From NCBI RefSeq assembly GCF_030247195.1, contig NC_080672.1:4154001-4218000 (forward strand): a stretch of DNA of 64,000 nt. The letters run 5' to 3'. Made by a program: the position numbers and the translations under genes. Numbering within the stretch: position 1 is the stretch's first letter; each line of letters opens with the position of its first letter. The stretch is from Topomyia yanbarensis (Eukaryota; Arthropoda; Insecta; Diptera; Culicidae). The notes under the pieces were generated by a model. The model ran no database searches. It was given only the letters and a program-made list of their open reading frames with translations, and had not been told where the DNA came from. Below, in pieces: positions 32,731-42,183 of this stretch.

Positions 32731-35049
32731 AAAGGTACACTGTCAGAGTGACAGTGTACTTTGATGACATTTTGCTAAAACTGGCAGCGCTGAACACTAA
32801 AAACTCTTCGTTGCTATAGACATTGTTTATTATTCAGAAAACTGGAAAAGAACCAGAAGGAATATTCTAATTTATTTAAAAATGGTTATTTTAAATAATT
32901 TTATGATCATTTTCAGACTTCCGATTCTATTCTTGATAATCCAGGATCCTAGGACACTGAACACAAGTGGGAAACTAGAAAAGGTCTTGATAGGCGGACG
33001 CGCGTTCGTATGCTCTAGACCCTATAGAACATCGGTTTCTTCCACAAGCAGGCACCGGATTATAATCAGTCCCACAAGTTTCAAAACATTACTTTTAATT
33101 ATGGTGATTAATGCTGTGATTACAGCCGCCCAAACATTCATACAACAGCGCAAGTCACGAAGAGCGTACATGAAACCATCGCCTCGTAGAACCGGGACGT
33201 TAGCGCGCAGATTTCCTATTTTCCGCAACTGCAGGTACAAATCTAAAACTACGAAACAATCGCATACCCCAACAGTATACCACCGACCTGCTGCAAACTT
33301 GCCTTGTAGATGCCATTGAACTCAACATTTTTTTCGGAACTACGTATACCATAAGTATTGGCTGACGCAAAAGATATATAGTAGTATACAATGGATAGTT
33401 TTTAAACAGCCCTGAACTGGCTATAATCGCAAGTCAGTCCCATGTTGATAGGGGACTGACTTGCGATTATGGTTTTTAACAAGAAGGGGGGGGGGGGGGT
33501 CAGGAGGGGCTCCTGATTTTTTTTATTACGTAACAGGCCGACGAGGATTTCCGTGTTACAAATTGAAACGCTCATAACTATGGCTTTCTTTAACCGATTT
33601 GGACACTTTTAGATGTTTTGAATTCAGAAACTCGGAACACTTTTTGATTCTGTATAATTGAACCGGATTAATTGATCTGGTTCTTGGTAATGTTCCAGTA
33701 CTAGGGTATGATATGTAAATTTTTATAATGTCAATATGAGTATCGAAACTCTTCAAATTGTCTCAGAAGTATAATTTTACCGGTTACTTCGAATAATTAT
33801 TAAATCTTGTGTACCGAATTTGGAAAAATACCAGTTTGATCAACAGTAACGTGAAACGTCCAATTAAAACAGGGCGAGAGGTTTTGCTATACTATACGTA
33901 GGTCTTACAATGTTTTACTAATCCTTGTCTTCCTAAAAATCCCGTGCAATGTAAACTTTTTAGTCCCAATGGTACAACTGACACAATGACAAAAGAAAAG
34001 CAACGAAGCTGAAGAAAGAAATCTTACTCGATTACCAGTGTTTTGGTTGTTCCTTGGCATATCTGCCATAGAGAAGAATGTGGCTTTGAAAAGAAGGAAT
34101 CAGTTCCAAAGTGGATGAAGAAAAGCTACGCGCAGGCTAGACTTAGAACTGCGTGTGAAATGTACATGAAGTGGAAAGTAGATATGCCCGTTGATCTATT
34201 ACCCGCTTAAATATAACATCTATGTCCGTCTTATACTACTATTATAGAGGCACCTCTTAATCGAACATTTTGAAAATGAAGCACTTTTTGCAATTTAATA
34301 ACGATTTCAATTAACCCTCCGGAAGTCGCGCTTATGGCTCACTGAACGAGCAGCCGCTGGTGCCCTAAGACGATTACCGTTAGATTTTCACAGCAGCGTG
34401 CACTCAGTGCACCAGCGCGACTGCTGGAACAACTTGCTCGGTGGTTCTCGTTTGATTGTCTCGGAATGAGGAGAAAATTTGTCCACTGTTTTCGTCCATG
34501 CGCTTGTTCTCCACATGCCAACTCGGCTTCTCCAAATTCCAAGGATTAAACTCCCCATCAGCAAGAATTACTAAAAAGCTGAATTATTTAGAATCCAGAA
34601 GGCGTAATTGATCGGATATTAGTTACTCTCAACCGAAAGTATCGGCAGTTTTGGCTCCTCAAATTCGCTATTTCGGACTGCTTGGAAATTAGCACCTTAC
34701 CCGCCCCGTCTGGGTGCAGAAACTACAATCGACACGTAGAAAAAGGTTTGAAGTAGCCTGTAAATAATTCTACTTGCGTTTCCACGTGATACATCTGCGC
34801 TCATCTCCGCAGAATGCCAGATGTTCACCATCCGGATCCCAGCTGACCTAATTTACATAGCTGCGATGACCCTGCAGCATCTGCACCTTCTAGCGACAAA
34901 AACGTAAACAAATGTCGAAAAAAAGATACAAGCACGACCTGCTCGGATTAGATATATCAAAACGCGTTGCCATTTCTTATTATTTTTCAGGATTTGTCAC
35001 TTGTCAAGCGAAATTCGTGCATAGGGTTCTTTAAATCTAGTTTTCGGTG
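32731..35049. other. Sequence inserted between LINE body and LINE 3' end
   Basis: About 2.3 kb of non-LINE sequence lies between the RT segment and the LINE 3' fragment. It begins near a perfect short palindrome (GTACACTGTCA/TGACAGTGTAC, ~32,735-32,759). It includes a 19-bp hairpin (33,423-33,470), a G-run at ~33,485-33,499, and unassigned sequence with short open frames such as 32,882-33,319. A frame near 34,080-34,207 reads KWMKKSYAQARLRTACEMYM, which I do not recognise. It may be one or more further insertions; clear target duplications were not found. Confidence 0.35.
33423..33470. repeat. Perfect 19-bp hairpin
   Basis: ATAATCGCAAGTCAGTCCC (33,423-33,441) and its exact reverse complement (33,452-33,470) are separated by 10 bp. 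The right arm is nearly repeated at 54,554-54,572, so it may be a transposon end. Confidence 0.85.
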
Positions 35050-35330
35050 AGTCAAAAAATGATAACCATTTTATATGGGACCTTGGCGTATTTAATTTGT
35101 ATTTGGTACCACCTAGACCTAACAGACGAACTGATTTCTTTCGGACTGCTATGTATCGTACACTTTTTGCTCAGAACAATCCGTTCAATGTGTGCTGTCG
35201 TAATTTTAATGATGTACCTAACCTGTATGATTTTAACATAACCAAGACTACTTTTAAACTTAGAATTAGTAATAATTAAGGAACTGTCTGTACGAATACT
35301 TCGAAGACCAGTACAAATAAATAAATAAAA
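35050..35330 (+). pseudogene. Jockey-like LINE C-terminus and 3' tail
   Basis: The frame at 35,097-35,279 reads LVPPRPNRRTDFFRTAMYRT, then NNPFNVCCRNFND and LYDFNITKTTFKLRI before the stop, which matches the last ~60 residues of Jockey-type ORF2 proteins. A short 3' UTR and an AAATAAATAAATAAAAT tail follow at ~35,313-35,330, joining directly to repeat B sequence. ATAAAC next to the tail also occurs at the 5' junction (~30,922-30,927) and may be the target duplication. It could be the 3' end of the LINE at 30,929-32,730. However, a VPP motif also occurs at the end of that segment, so a separate related fragment is possible. Confidence 0.65.
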
Positions 35331-36114
35331 TAAACGAAACATTTAGTTTCATTCACGAAAAATAATGTCGTTTTCAACGATTACATTCCTGCAATGTACA
35401 CTAAATATGCAAAATTTACGAAAACTTTCGTTCATCAAGCGGCCATTACTTCACACCACAATCTTTCTAATCCTCAATAGAGGTGAGCATGTTGAAATAA
35501 AATCGATTTTGCCAGATTGATACTTTTAGTTAATTAAAAAATCGTTGTTGTCAAAAATCGATCCTAAAATATCGATTGAAAAAATAATATGCTAATCAAT
35601 ACGAAAACTTCCCTAAGATGAACGAAATAAATTCGTGTGAGCAATGAAATCGTTCGAAATATACATAAACGTTCATTAGAAGAAACGAAACATTTCGTTT
35701 CATTCACGAAAAATAATGTCATTATCAACGATAATATTCGTGCAGTGTACATTAAATGTGTAAAATTTACAAAAGCTTTCGTTCACCAAGCAGGCATTCT
35801 TGTTCATGAAATGAACGAAACCTACTATTTACAATGGACGAAAATACTTCGTTGCAGAAAACGAATGAATTCGTGCATTGCATGATCGATTTCATTATAT
35901 TTACGAATTTATACTATCAGTGTAGTGAATTTCATAAGAATTTCATTTATTTTTTAGCCACGAATGTGAATCATAATATTATTGAATGATTGAATTTTGT
36001 AAAGATTCGTAATTATAGTTATTTTTGTGGGTATTAGAGTTGGGCATTTTCAACGAGATTATATAATATAATAGTTAAAACTAGAAGAGACAAGAAGAGC
36101 TAAATGCTTCGTGA

Positions 36115-36150
36115 AGATATTGGGGGGGAGGGAGGGGGGGGGGGGTAGGG
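36115..36150. repeat. G-rich homopurine run
   Basis: TTGGGGGGGAGGGAGG followed by a long G run at ~36,133-36,145, close to the apparent 3' end of the I-type LINE on the minus strand (where it reads as a C run). Confidence 0.8.
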
Positions 36151-36491
36151 GTGTTACTTCTGGGTATAAGAGTCAGGGGAGGGAGGATAGACAAAGATGG
36201 CAGGGAGAGAAAATTATTTCAGTTTCAGGCATCGTGAGATCAACGGATGGATTACAAACTCGTGTGGCCTTCATCAGGGGAATCATGTAATGGGACGCAG
36301 GGTGGTCCTCCTCAAGATGGCAGGAGTTTTTCCAGACGATTTCGTAGTACGGCTCAGATGTGGATCGGCTACATTTCGAGTTAAGCGTGTTATTTTCGTG
36401 CCGTAGGTCCCGTGTTTGTTGGCTCATTCGATACAGATGGTTTGATACAGGTGAAAGAGGTGAGAATGATAAGGAAAATAAGAAGGGTCAG

Positions 36492-36756
36492 TTAGACTTG
36501 TATATTGATGGTTTTCACAAAGGTGTATATAAGGGACATATAGAGGACATCGCGGCTTGCCATCACATCTCGAACCGGGACGTTGGTTGGTCTTCCTCGG
36601 GCCCGCAGGGTATCCATTAGCCGAGACCTGGCGGAACTGTACTCGGTGCATACCCAGACAATGTGCTCGATGTCGTGATAGCCGTCGCCACAAGCGCAGA
36701 TACCACTATCCACGAGCCCAATACGCCGGAGATGTGCATCCAGCGTGTAATGGTTT
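36492..36756 (-). pseudogene. ORF2 C-terminal tail in shifted frame
   Basis: The native C-terminus of ORF2 lies in another frame: HYTLDAHLRRIGLVDSGI, then CACGDGYHDIEHIVWVC, and on to a stop at 36,492. The Cys/His arrangement (CxC...H...H...C) is the zinc-like motif that ends many I-type ORF2 proteins. The shift occurs at a T4 run on the + strand (36,754-36,757), so the long frame instead ends early at SPAYWARG. One extra A in the coding strand would explain it. Confidence 0.8.
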
Positions 36757-39700
36757 TGCCATGAGTCGGGACATCACACGAATGAAGTCACGACCCACAT
36801 CCATCCCCTTGAACCAAGGTTTCGTCGATACCTTAGGGATTATCGAATGTAGCCACCTTCCCAGCTCTCCACTGCTCCACGAAGTTTGCCAACTTTCGAG
36901 GGTTCTCTGATGAGTAATACTGAAAAATTCGCTGAAGCAAATTGGTCTTTCGTAAACGTCTCCTTCTAAGGCACCCACCTTAGCTAAGGAGTCTGCCTTC
37001 TCATTGCCCGGAATGGAGCAATGAGAAGGGACCCATACCAAGGTAATCTGGAAAGAGTTGTCAGATAAAGCACTCAGTAGTTCCCGTATTTTCCCCAAAA
37101 AATACGAGGAGTGCTTTCCATGTTTCATCGAGCGAATAGCGTCAATAGAACTGAGGCTATCCGAAACGATGAAGTAATGGCCTGCGGGTAATGTTTCAAT
37201 GACTCCAAGGGTATACTGAATGGCAGCTAGTTCTGCGGCGTAAACTGAAGCAGGGTCACTGAGTTTGTAGGAGGCGGTGAACTTTTGATTGAAAATACCG
37301 AAGCCAGTGGATCCTTCGAGGTTTGATCCGTCAGTATAGAACATCTTAGAACAGTCGACTTCTCGGAATTTATTATAAAAAATGTTTGGAACCACTTGTG
37401 GGCGTATGTGGTCCGGAATTCCACTAATCTCGTCTTTCATGGATGTGTCGAAGAAAACAGTAGATTCAGAAGTATTTATGAAATGCACACGGTTGGGAAT
37501 GTAAGGAGAAGGGTTAATATTCTGCGCCATGTAGTCAAAGTACAGGGACATAAAACGGGTCTGAGAATTGAGCTCAACAAGCCTTTCGAAATTTTCAATC
37601 ACGACCGGGTTCAAGATATCGCATCGAATGAGCAATCGATATGAGAGTTCCCAAAATCGATTTTTCAACGGGAGAACGCCCGACAGCACTTCGAGACTCA
37701 TCGTATGGGTCGACTGCATGCACCCTAAGGCGATACGCAAACAACGATACTGAATTCTTTCGAGTTTGATGAAATGTATGTTCGCGGCGGAGCGAAAGCA
37801 GAAGCATCCGTATTCCATTACCGACAGTATCGTTGTTTGATACAACCTAATTAGGTCTCCTGGGTGGGCACCCCACCATGTTCCGGTTATTGTACGAAGA
37901 AAGTTGATCCTTTGTTGGCATTTCTGTTTCAGATACCGAATATGGCATCCCCAAGTACCTTTCGAGTCGAACCAGACCCCTAGATATTTTACTGTGAAGA
38001 CCTGAGCGATAGTTTGACCCATTAATAGAAGCTGTAGTTGTGCTGGTTCACGCTTCCTTGAAAATACAACTAGCTCAGTTTTCTCCGTGGAGAATTCGAT
38101 ACCCAGCTTAATAGCCCATGCAGACAAATTGTCCAAGGTATTCTGTAATGGTCCTTGTAGATCGACAGCTTTGGATCCCGTAACAGACACCACGCCATCG
38201 TCTGCAAGTTGCCTTAACGTGCAGGAATTGTCAAGACAATCATCAATGTCGTTGACATAGAAATTGTATAAAATGGGGCTTAGACATGAGCCCCGGGGAA
38301 GGCCCATGTAGCTAAATCGTAATGTCGATAAATCACCATGCGAAAAATGCATGTGCTTTTCCGACAACAAGTTTAATAAATTGTTGTTTAAAGTTGCTGA
38401 AAGACCATGCTGGTGCAGCTTCTCTGAAAGAATGATGATCGAAACTGAATCAAAAGCCCCCTTAATATCTAGGAACACTGATGCCATCTGCTCTTTGCTA
38501 GCATAGGCCATTTTAATTTCAGTTGAGAGCAACGCAAGACAATCGTTCGTCCCTTTGCCTTTGCGAAAGCCAAATTGTGTATCTGACAGTAAGTCATTTG
38601 CTTCGACCCAATTGTCGAGACGGGATAGGATCATTTTCTCGAACAACTTCCGGATACAAGATAGCATTGCGATCGGACGGTACGAATTGTGGTCGGAGGC
38701 TGGTTTTCCTGGTTTTTGGATGGCGATGACCTTCACTTGTCTACAATCGAGTGGGACAATGTTAGCCTCGAGAAACTTATTAAATAAGTTCAACAAGCGT
38801 CTCTTGGCAGAATCAGGCAGATTCTTCAACAAGTTGAATTTGATTCTGTCTGGCCCCGGAGCTTTATTGTTACACGACAAGAGAGCAAGTGAGAACTCCA
38901 CCATCGAAAAAGGTGTTTCGTTCGCGCTATCGTGAGGAGACGCGGCGCGGTAAATCTTCTGTGCCGGGGCGGAATCCAGACAAACCTTCTTGGCGAAATC
39001 GAATATCCAACGGTTTGAATATTCTGCACTCTCGTTGGTACTGTTTCGGTTTCGCAAACGCCTGGCCGTGCCCCAAAGAGTTCTCATCGATGTTTCTCTC
39101 GTTAGTCCGTCAACGAACCGGCGCCAGTAACTACGTTTCTTGGCTTTCATCAAACTCTTCATTCGCGTTTCTAACGTCGCATATTGTCGATAGCTAGCGG
39201 GTAACCCGTCGTCCCGGAAGGTCTTATACGCGGCGGCCTTCTCCGCGTACACGTCTGAGCACTCTTTGTCCCACCACGGATTAGGAGAGCGTTTTTGTAT
39301 GTTCGCGCCGGGTACTGGCTTAGTCTGAGCTTGATTCGCGCTGTCGAGAATCAAGCCAGCCAAAAAGCTGTACTCTTCCTCCGGAGGAAGTTCTTGGGTA
39401 GATTCGATGTTGTCGGATATCGCGGCAGCATAGCTCTTCCAATCGATATTTCGTGTGAGGTCATACGAAATATTGATTGATTTCAATGGCCTTGAACCGT
39501 TATTGATTGAGACTACAATCGGCAGGGATTCTATGATGTCATGTAGCCGGCGATGCCCAATCGCGGTGTTGGGGGGAATATATATGGAAGCTATGCAAAG
39601 GCTTTTGCCTTTGGTTGTTACTTGACAAGCGACAACTTCAATACCTGTTATCGAGGGAAGGTTAATTCTGTAGAAGGAATAGCACTTTTTGATCCCCAAA

Positions 39701-39921
39701 AGCACTCCTCCATAGGGGGTGTCTCGATCCAGGCGAATAATATTAAAGTCGTGGAAGTTGAGATCTATGTCGGAAGTTAACCAAGTTTCACATAATGCAA
39801 ATGCATCACAACTCAAATTATTTATTAAAATTTTGAAGGAATCGATTTTTGGGATGATACTTCTGCAATTCCACTGTAGAACAGTGATCAAATCCGTGAC
39901 CTCGTTCGATGAGTTAGCCAT
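36706..39921 (-). CDS. I-clade LINE ORF2: endonuclease (deleted), RT, RNase H
   Basis: Counting the likely start ATG (39,921) as residue 5 of the open frame, which continues upstream to a TTG at 39,933, residues ~15-137 are the front of an AP-type endonuclease (LQWNCRSI, LCETWL with E49, SIYIPPN). At ESLPIVVSI (~136-143) the frame jumps straight to the segment after the endonuclease, so the GDFN and SDH catalytic blocks are missing. The reverse transcriptase follows: NSYRPIAMLSC (~417-426), motif A LDIKGAFD (D489), GLPRGSCLSP (~544-553), and QLADDG (D578, D579; Leu replaces the usual Tyr/Phe), then TVKYLGVWFD. RNase H has D868, E901, D925 and D981. The protein should nick and copy the LINE RNA at its target, but here it cannot nick. 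Its C-terminus is frameshifted. Confidence 0.9.
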   Translation of the reverse strand: MANSSNEVTDLITVLQWNCRSIIPKIDSFKILINNLSCDAFALCETWLTSDIDLNFHDFNIIRLDRDTPYGGVLLGIKKCYSFYRINLPSITGIEVVACQVTTKGKSLCIASIYIPPNTAIGHRRLHDIIESLPIVVSINNGSRPLKSINISYDLTRNIDWKSYAAAISDNIESTQELPPEEEYSFLAGLILDSANQAQTKPVPGANIQKRSPNPWWDKECSDVYAEKAAAYKTFRDDGLPASYRQYATLETRMKSLMKAKKRSYWRRFVDGLTRETSMRTLWGTARRLRNRNSTNESAEYSNRWIFDFAKKVCLDSAPAQKIYRAASPHDSANETPFSMVEFSLALLSCNNKAPGPDRIKFNLLKNLPDSAKRRLLNLFNKFLEANIVPLDCRQVKVIAIQKPGKPASDHNSYRPIAMLSCIRKLFEKMILSRLDNWVEANDLLSDTQFGFRKGKGTNDCLALLSTEIKMAYASKEQMASVFLDIKGAFDSVSIIILSEKLHQHGLSATLNNNLLNLLSEKHMHFSHGDLSTLRFSYMGLPRGSCLSPILYNFYVNDIDDCLDNSCTLRQLADDGVVSVTGSKAVDLQGPLQNTLDNLSAWAIKLGIEFSTEKTELVVFSRKREPAQLQLLLMGQTIAQVFTVKYLGVWFDSKGTWGCHIRYLKQKCQQRINFLRTITGTWWGAHPGDLIRLYQTTILSVMEYGCFCFRSAANIHFIKLERIQYRCLRIALGCMQSTHTMSLEVLSGVLPLKNRFWELSYRLLIRCDILNPVVIENFERLVELNSQTRFMSLYFDYMAQNINPSPYIPNRVHFINTSESTVFFDTSMKDEISGIPDHIRPQVVPNIFYNKFREVDCSKMFYTDGSNLEGSTGFGIFNQKFTASYKLSDPASVYAAELAAIQYTLGVIETLPAGHYFIVSDSLSSIDAIRSMKHGKHSSYFLGKIRELLSALSDNSFQITLVWVPSHCSIPGNEKADSLAKVGALEGDVYERPICFSEFFSITHQRTLESWQTSWSSGELGRWLHSIIPKVSTKPWFKGMDVGRDFIRVMSRLMAKPLHAGCTSPAYWARG

Positions 39922-40945
39922 CGAAGGATACAATCGCTGAAAGGAGGGGCCATTTAGCAGTCAACTGCTTCAAAAATGTTCTCACTGTAGGGATAAAAGC
40001 TAACATAAGACTTTTAATAGGATCAGTTATATTGAAAGTTTTTATTATCCAGTCCACTATGTCCGAGAGTTTTATAATTCCAGTGCTGTGATTACTCTCG
40101 AACTGAAACAAAGGAACACTTGGGATTTTTGATGTTCCTGGAAGTGCTGGGAACTCCTTCTCTGAGCTTAATCCTCCGAGAGCAGGAGCTAATTGCTTCG
40201 GTTTGGTTGCAACACTTCCAATAGATGTGACTTTCGGAGCCCCCTCAAGGGACACCTTCTGGCCTTTACAAGGAACTTTGCGAGAGGAAATGTTCCTCCT
40301 CTTCCTATAACTTCTAGGCACCCTAGTAGATGTTCCCTCTTGTGGGTTACCAGCCTCGCCCTCGTCAGGAGGCAAGTGAGTATAGATGTTTGCTGAGGAT
40401 GGTGGCGTAGCATTCTTTAACATTTCTGCGAAAGAATGTTTGGATCGTCCCGCAAGGGAACGTTTCAGTTTATCCCCGCGTAGTTTGTACGCGGGACATG
40501 CCGAGATATCATGCAGACTCTCCGCACAGTAAGGACACTTTTCGGCTTGCTTACTGCACGAATCATCTAGATGATTCTCCCCGCATTTTCCACAGCGGGC
40601 CTTATTGCTACAATGGGTGGCTGTGTGACCCAGTTGTTTACACTTTGTGCAATTCATGACCCGCGGCACAAACAGACGCACAGGCAGACGAACATTGTGC
40701 AAGAGGACGAAGTTTTGCAAAGCGGTACCAGCGAAGGTCACCCGATAAGAGTTTGATTGGGGGTACGTTTTTGAACCATCCCCCGCAACTACTACTGAGT
40801 GCAAACGTTTGCACTCAAGTATTTTCACTGGCTGAAGTAAGCGGTCTCTGAAACGGCCAACCCCGTACTTCAGCAGATCCTCGCACGTCAAACTCTCATC
40901 GGTTACGACGCCTTCGGATTGTACTTTTACAGCTGGAATATACAC
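39914..40945 (-). CDS. I-clade LINE ORF1: gag-like protein, three zinc knuckles
   Basis: An open frame of ~343 codons encodes the RNA-binding ORF1 protein. Counting from its first listed codon (GTG), zinc knuckles are C99-C102-H107-C112 (CX2CX4HX4C), C118-C121-H125-C130 (CX2CX3HX4C) and C137-C140-H145-C150. A basic/Ser-Pro-rich stretch follows and the end is hydrophobic. No in-frame ATG precedes the conserved region: the likely native start is the ATG at 41,034 (VPSPDGQMEVESG), which now runs into a TGA after 14 residues, and a G9 tract (40,969-40,977 on the + strand) adds a frame slip. The stop overlaps the ORF2 start by 8 bases (ATGGCTAA, 39,914-39,921), suggesting coupled translation of ORF2. 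Confidence 0.88.
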   Translation of the reverse strand: MYIPAVKVQSEGVVTDESLTCEDLLKYGVGRFRDRLLQPVKILECKRLHSVVVAGDGSKTYPQSNSYRVTFAGTALQNFVLLHNVRLPVRLFVPRVMNCTKCKQLGHTATHCSNKARCGKCGENHLDDSCSKQAEKCPYCAESLHDISACPAYKLRGDKLKRSLAGRSKHSFAEMLKNATPPSSANIYTHLPPDEGEAGNPQEGTSTRVPRSYRKRRNISSRKVPCKGQKVSLEGAPKVTSIGSVATKPKQLAPALGGLSSEKEFPALPGTSKIPSVPLFQFESNHSTGIIKLSDIVDWIIKTFNITDPIKSLMLAFIPTVRTFLKQLTAKWPLLSAIVSFDG

Positions 40946-41033
40946 GTTATAGTCCCGCGTAAAGTGCCGGGGGGGGGAGCCTTAGAAGTTCAACCCGATT
41001 CAACTTCCATTTGACCATCCGGAGAGGGAACCA

Positions 41034-41220
41034 TAGAAAACGTCAACGCACGGGGTCAGCGCCCGCGCAGACGGAAGAAAGCAATAAATGTGTTACAAAA
41101 GACAAAAACCACTTAGCTTTAAACTGGTGTCCAACCGATCCAGCTTATACAGCTGGCTATTGTTTAATCCTCACACGCGAACAAAAGACTGAGGACCGAA
41201 CCGAACTGGCAAAATAACCT
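41034..41220 (-). promoter_or_regulatory. Probable LINE 5' UTR/internal promoter region
   Basis: Sequence between the inferred ORF1 start and the apparent 5' end of the LINE. I-clade elements use internal promoters in the 5' leader; a CAGTCTTTTGTTCGCG stretch on the minus strand is compatible with an initiator plus downstream element, but this is inference only. Confidence 0.3.
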
Positions 41221-41645
41221 TGAATGCGGATTAACACTATTCTTTACCTCAACCTCTGTCTCGATGGAGAGCTCGAAATAGAAGATTAAAGTTGTCTACC
41301 GTATATCTTTTACAAAAACAGTGATCAAGAAATAATGGGAAACAAATTTGTGTATCCGAAGTGATTGTACAAATAGTAATTGAAAATCAGTACAGACAAA
41401 ATGAACTTTTCTGTACAAACAATCTCGTATCTCGGCCGTTTGTCAATCAAGTCCTATTTTTCTTACACCAATGAAATCCTTTGAGTTTCTTGATTTGTAC
41501 TGTATGCACCAAATTGTAGAATTTCAAGAATTACTATATCTTTTTGAGGTTTTAGGCGCGATGAGGTTCACAGGTTTAGTTTTACGGTTTAAAAAGTAAC
41601 ATGTTTACTTAATAGTTCTACATATTACGTATGGGTATTATTATA

Positions 41646-42041
41646 CAGTGAAGACCCGTTTTTATCAGCCCCTTAGTGAATTTTAGGTTGATAATGCGGG
41701 GACACTGACAAAATCGGGACATATGTTTTTCATTCTTTTTAAGAAACCAAAGATCTTGTAATAATATTCTTTAGTTCCTAGATATAGCCTCATAACCTTT
41801 CCTGATTATTTGCCTTAAATTTCTCTTAAGGAGGTGTGACAGTGCAAAATTAAAAAAAAAATATTTTTTTTATATTTTACCCATCTCTAAGATTAGAAAA
41901 AAAAAAAGAGAAAGGATTTAGTCCAATTCAACTTGGTTCGTTTACTAGAGCCCATAAAACTAGCAACTATCAATTTTCATATGAAGCTGATGGGTCAAAA
42001 TGCTAAGAAAATTGGATGCTGTGAAAATTGGGCCATCACTG
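41646..42041. mobile_element. pogo/Tigger-like MITE, 396 bp
   Basis: The left end reads CAGTGAAGACCCGTTTTTAT and the right end, read inward, CAGTGATGGCCCAATTTTCA, with TA on both sides (41,644-41,645 and 42,042-42,043). Near the left end, TTGATAATGCGGGGACA and ACAAAATCGGGACA are the kind of sub-terminal repeats found in pogo-type MITEs. No coding sequence. The terminal repeats are imperfect, so the copy is old. Confidence 0.6.
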
Positions 42042-42183
42042 TATCACTATGTTCGTATAAACGTGATGAAACGCAATATTGCATGTAAGTTACAAAATAA
42101 TAGAGCGAAATAGGCAAAATTCTGTAAATACGAAGTAGATCAGAATGTTTAAAGCATTCGTCTTAGAACGTTACATTTGAAAC

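Larger units (their letters stand above)
30049..35922. mobile_element. Repeat B: TA-flanked element, interrupted by a LINE
   Basis: The left end begins CACTGATAG and soon reads ATATTCGTAAAT. The right end, read inward, begins CACTGATAGTATAAATTCG. TA flanks both ends (30,047-30,048 and 35,923-35,924). The native sequence occupies 30,049-30,928 and about 35,331-35,922. It is built from related ~0.35-kb units sharing AAGATGAACGAAAT, ATTCGTG, ATATACATAAACG, TTCATTCACGAAAAATAATG, AATGTACACTAAAT, TTTCGTTCATCAAGCGG and CACAATCTTTCTA. Units lie near 30,580-30,928, 35,331-35,590 and 35,600-35,922. A Jockey-like LINE lies inside. A partial second copy is at 54,747-55,170. No transposase is encoded. Confidence 0.7.
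36170..41220 (-). mobile_element. Nearly full-length I-clade LINE
   Basis: On the minus strand the element has a short 5' leader (~41,220-41,035), ORF1 with three zinc knuckles, ORF2 with endonuclease, reverse transcriptase and RNase H, a C-terminal zinc motif and a ~300-bp 3' UTR. This layout, with RNase H and a CCHC gag-like ORF1, fits the I clade. The copy is not functional as it stands: the ORF1 start region has a stop and a homopolymer slip, the endonuclease has lost its middle, and the ORF2 end is frameshifted. Long intact frames elsewhere imply a fairly young insertion. The exact ends and target duplication were not resolved. Confidence 0.88.
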
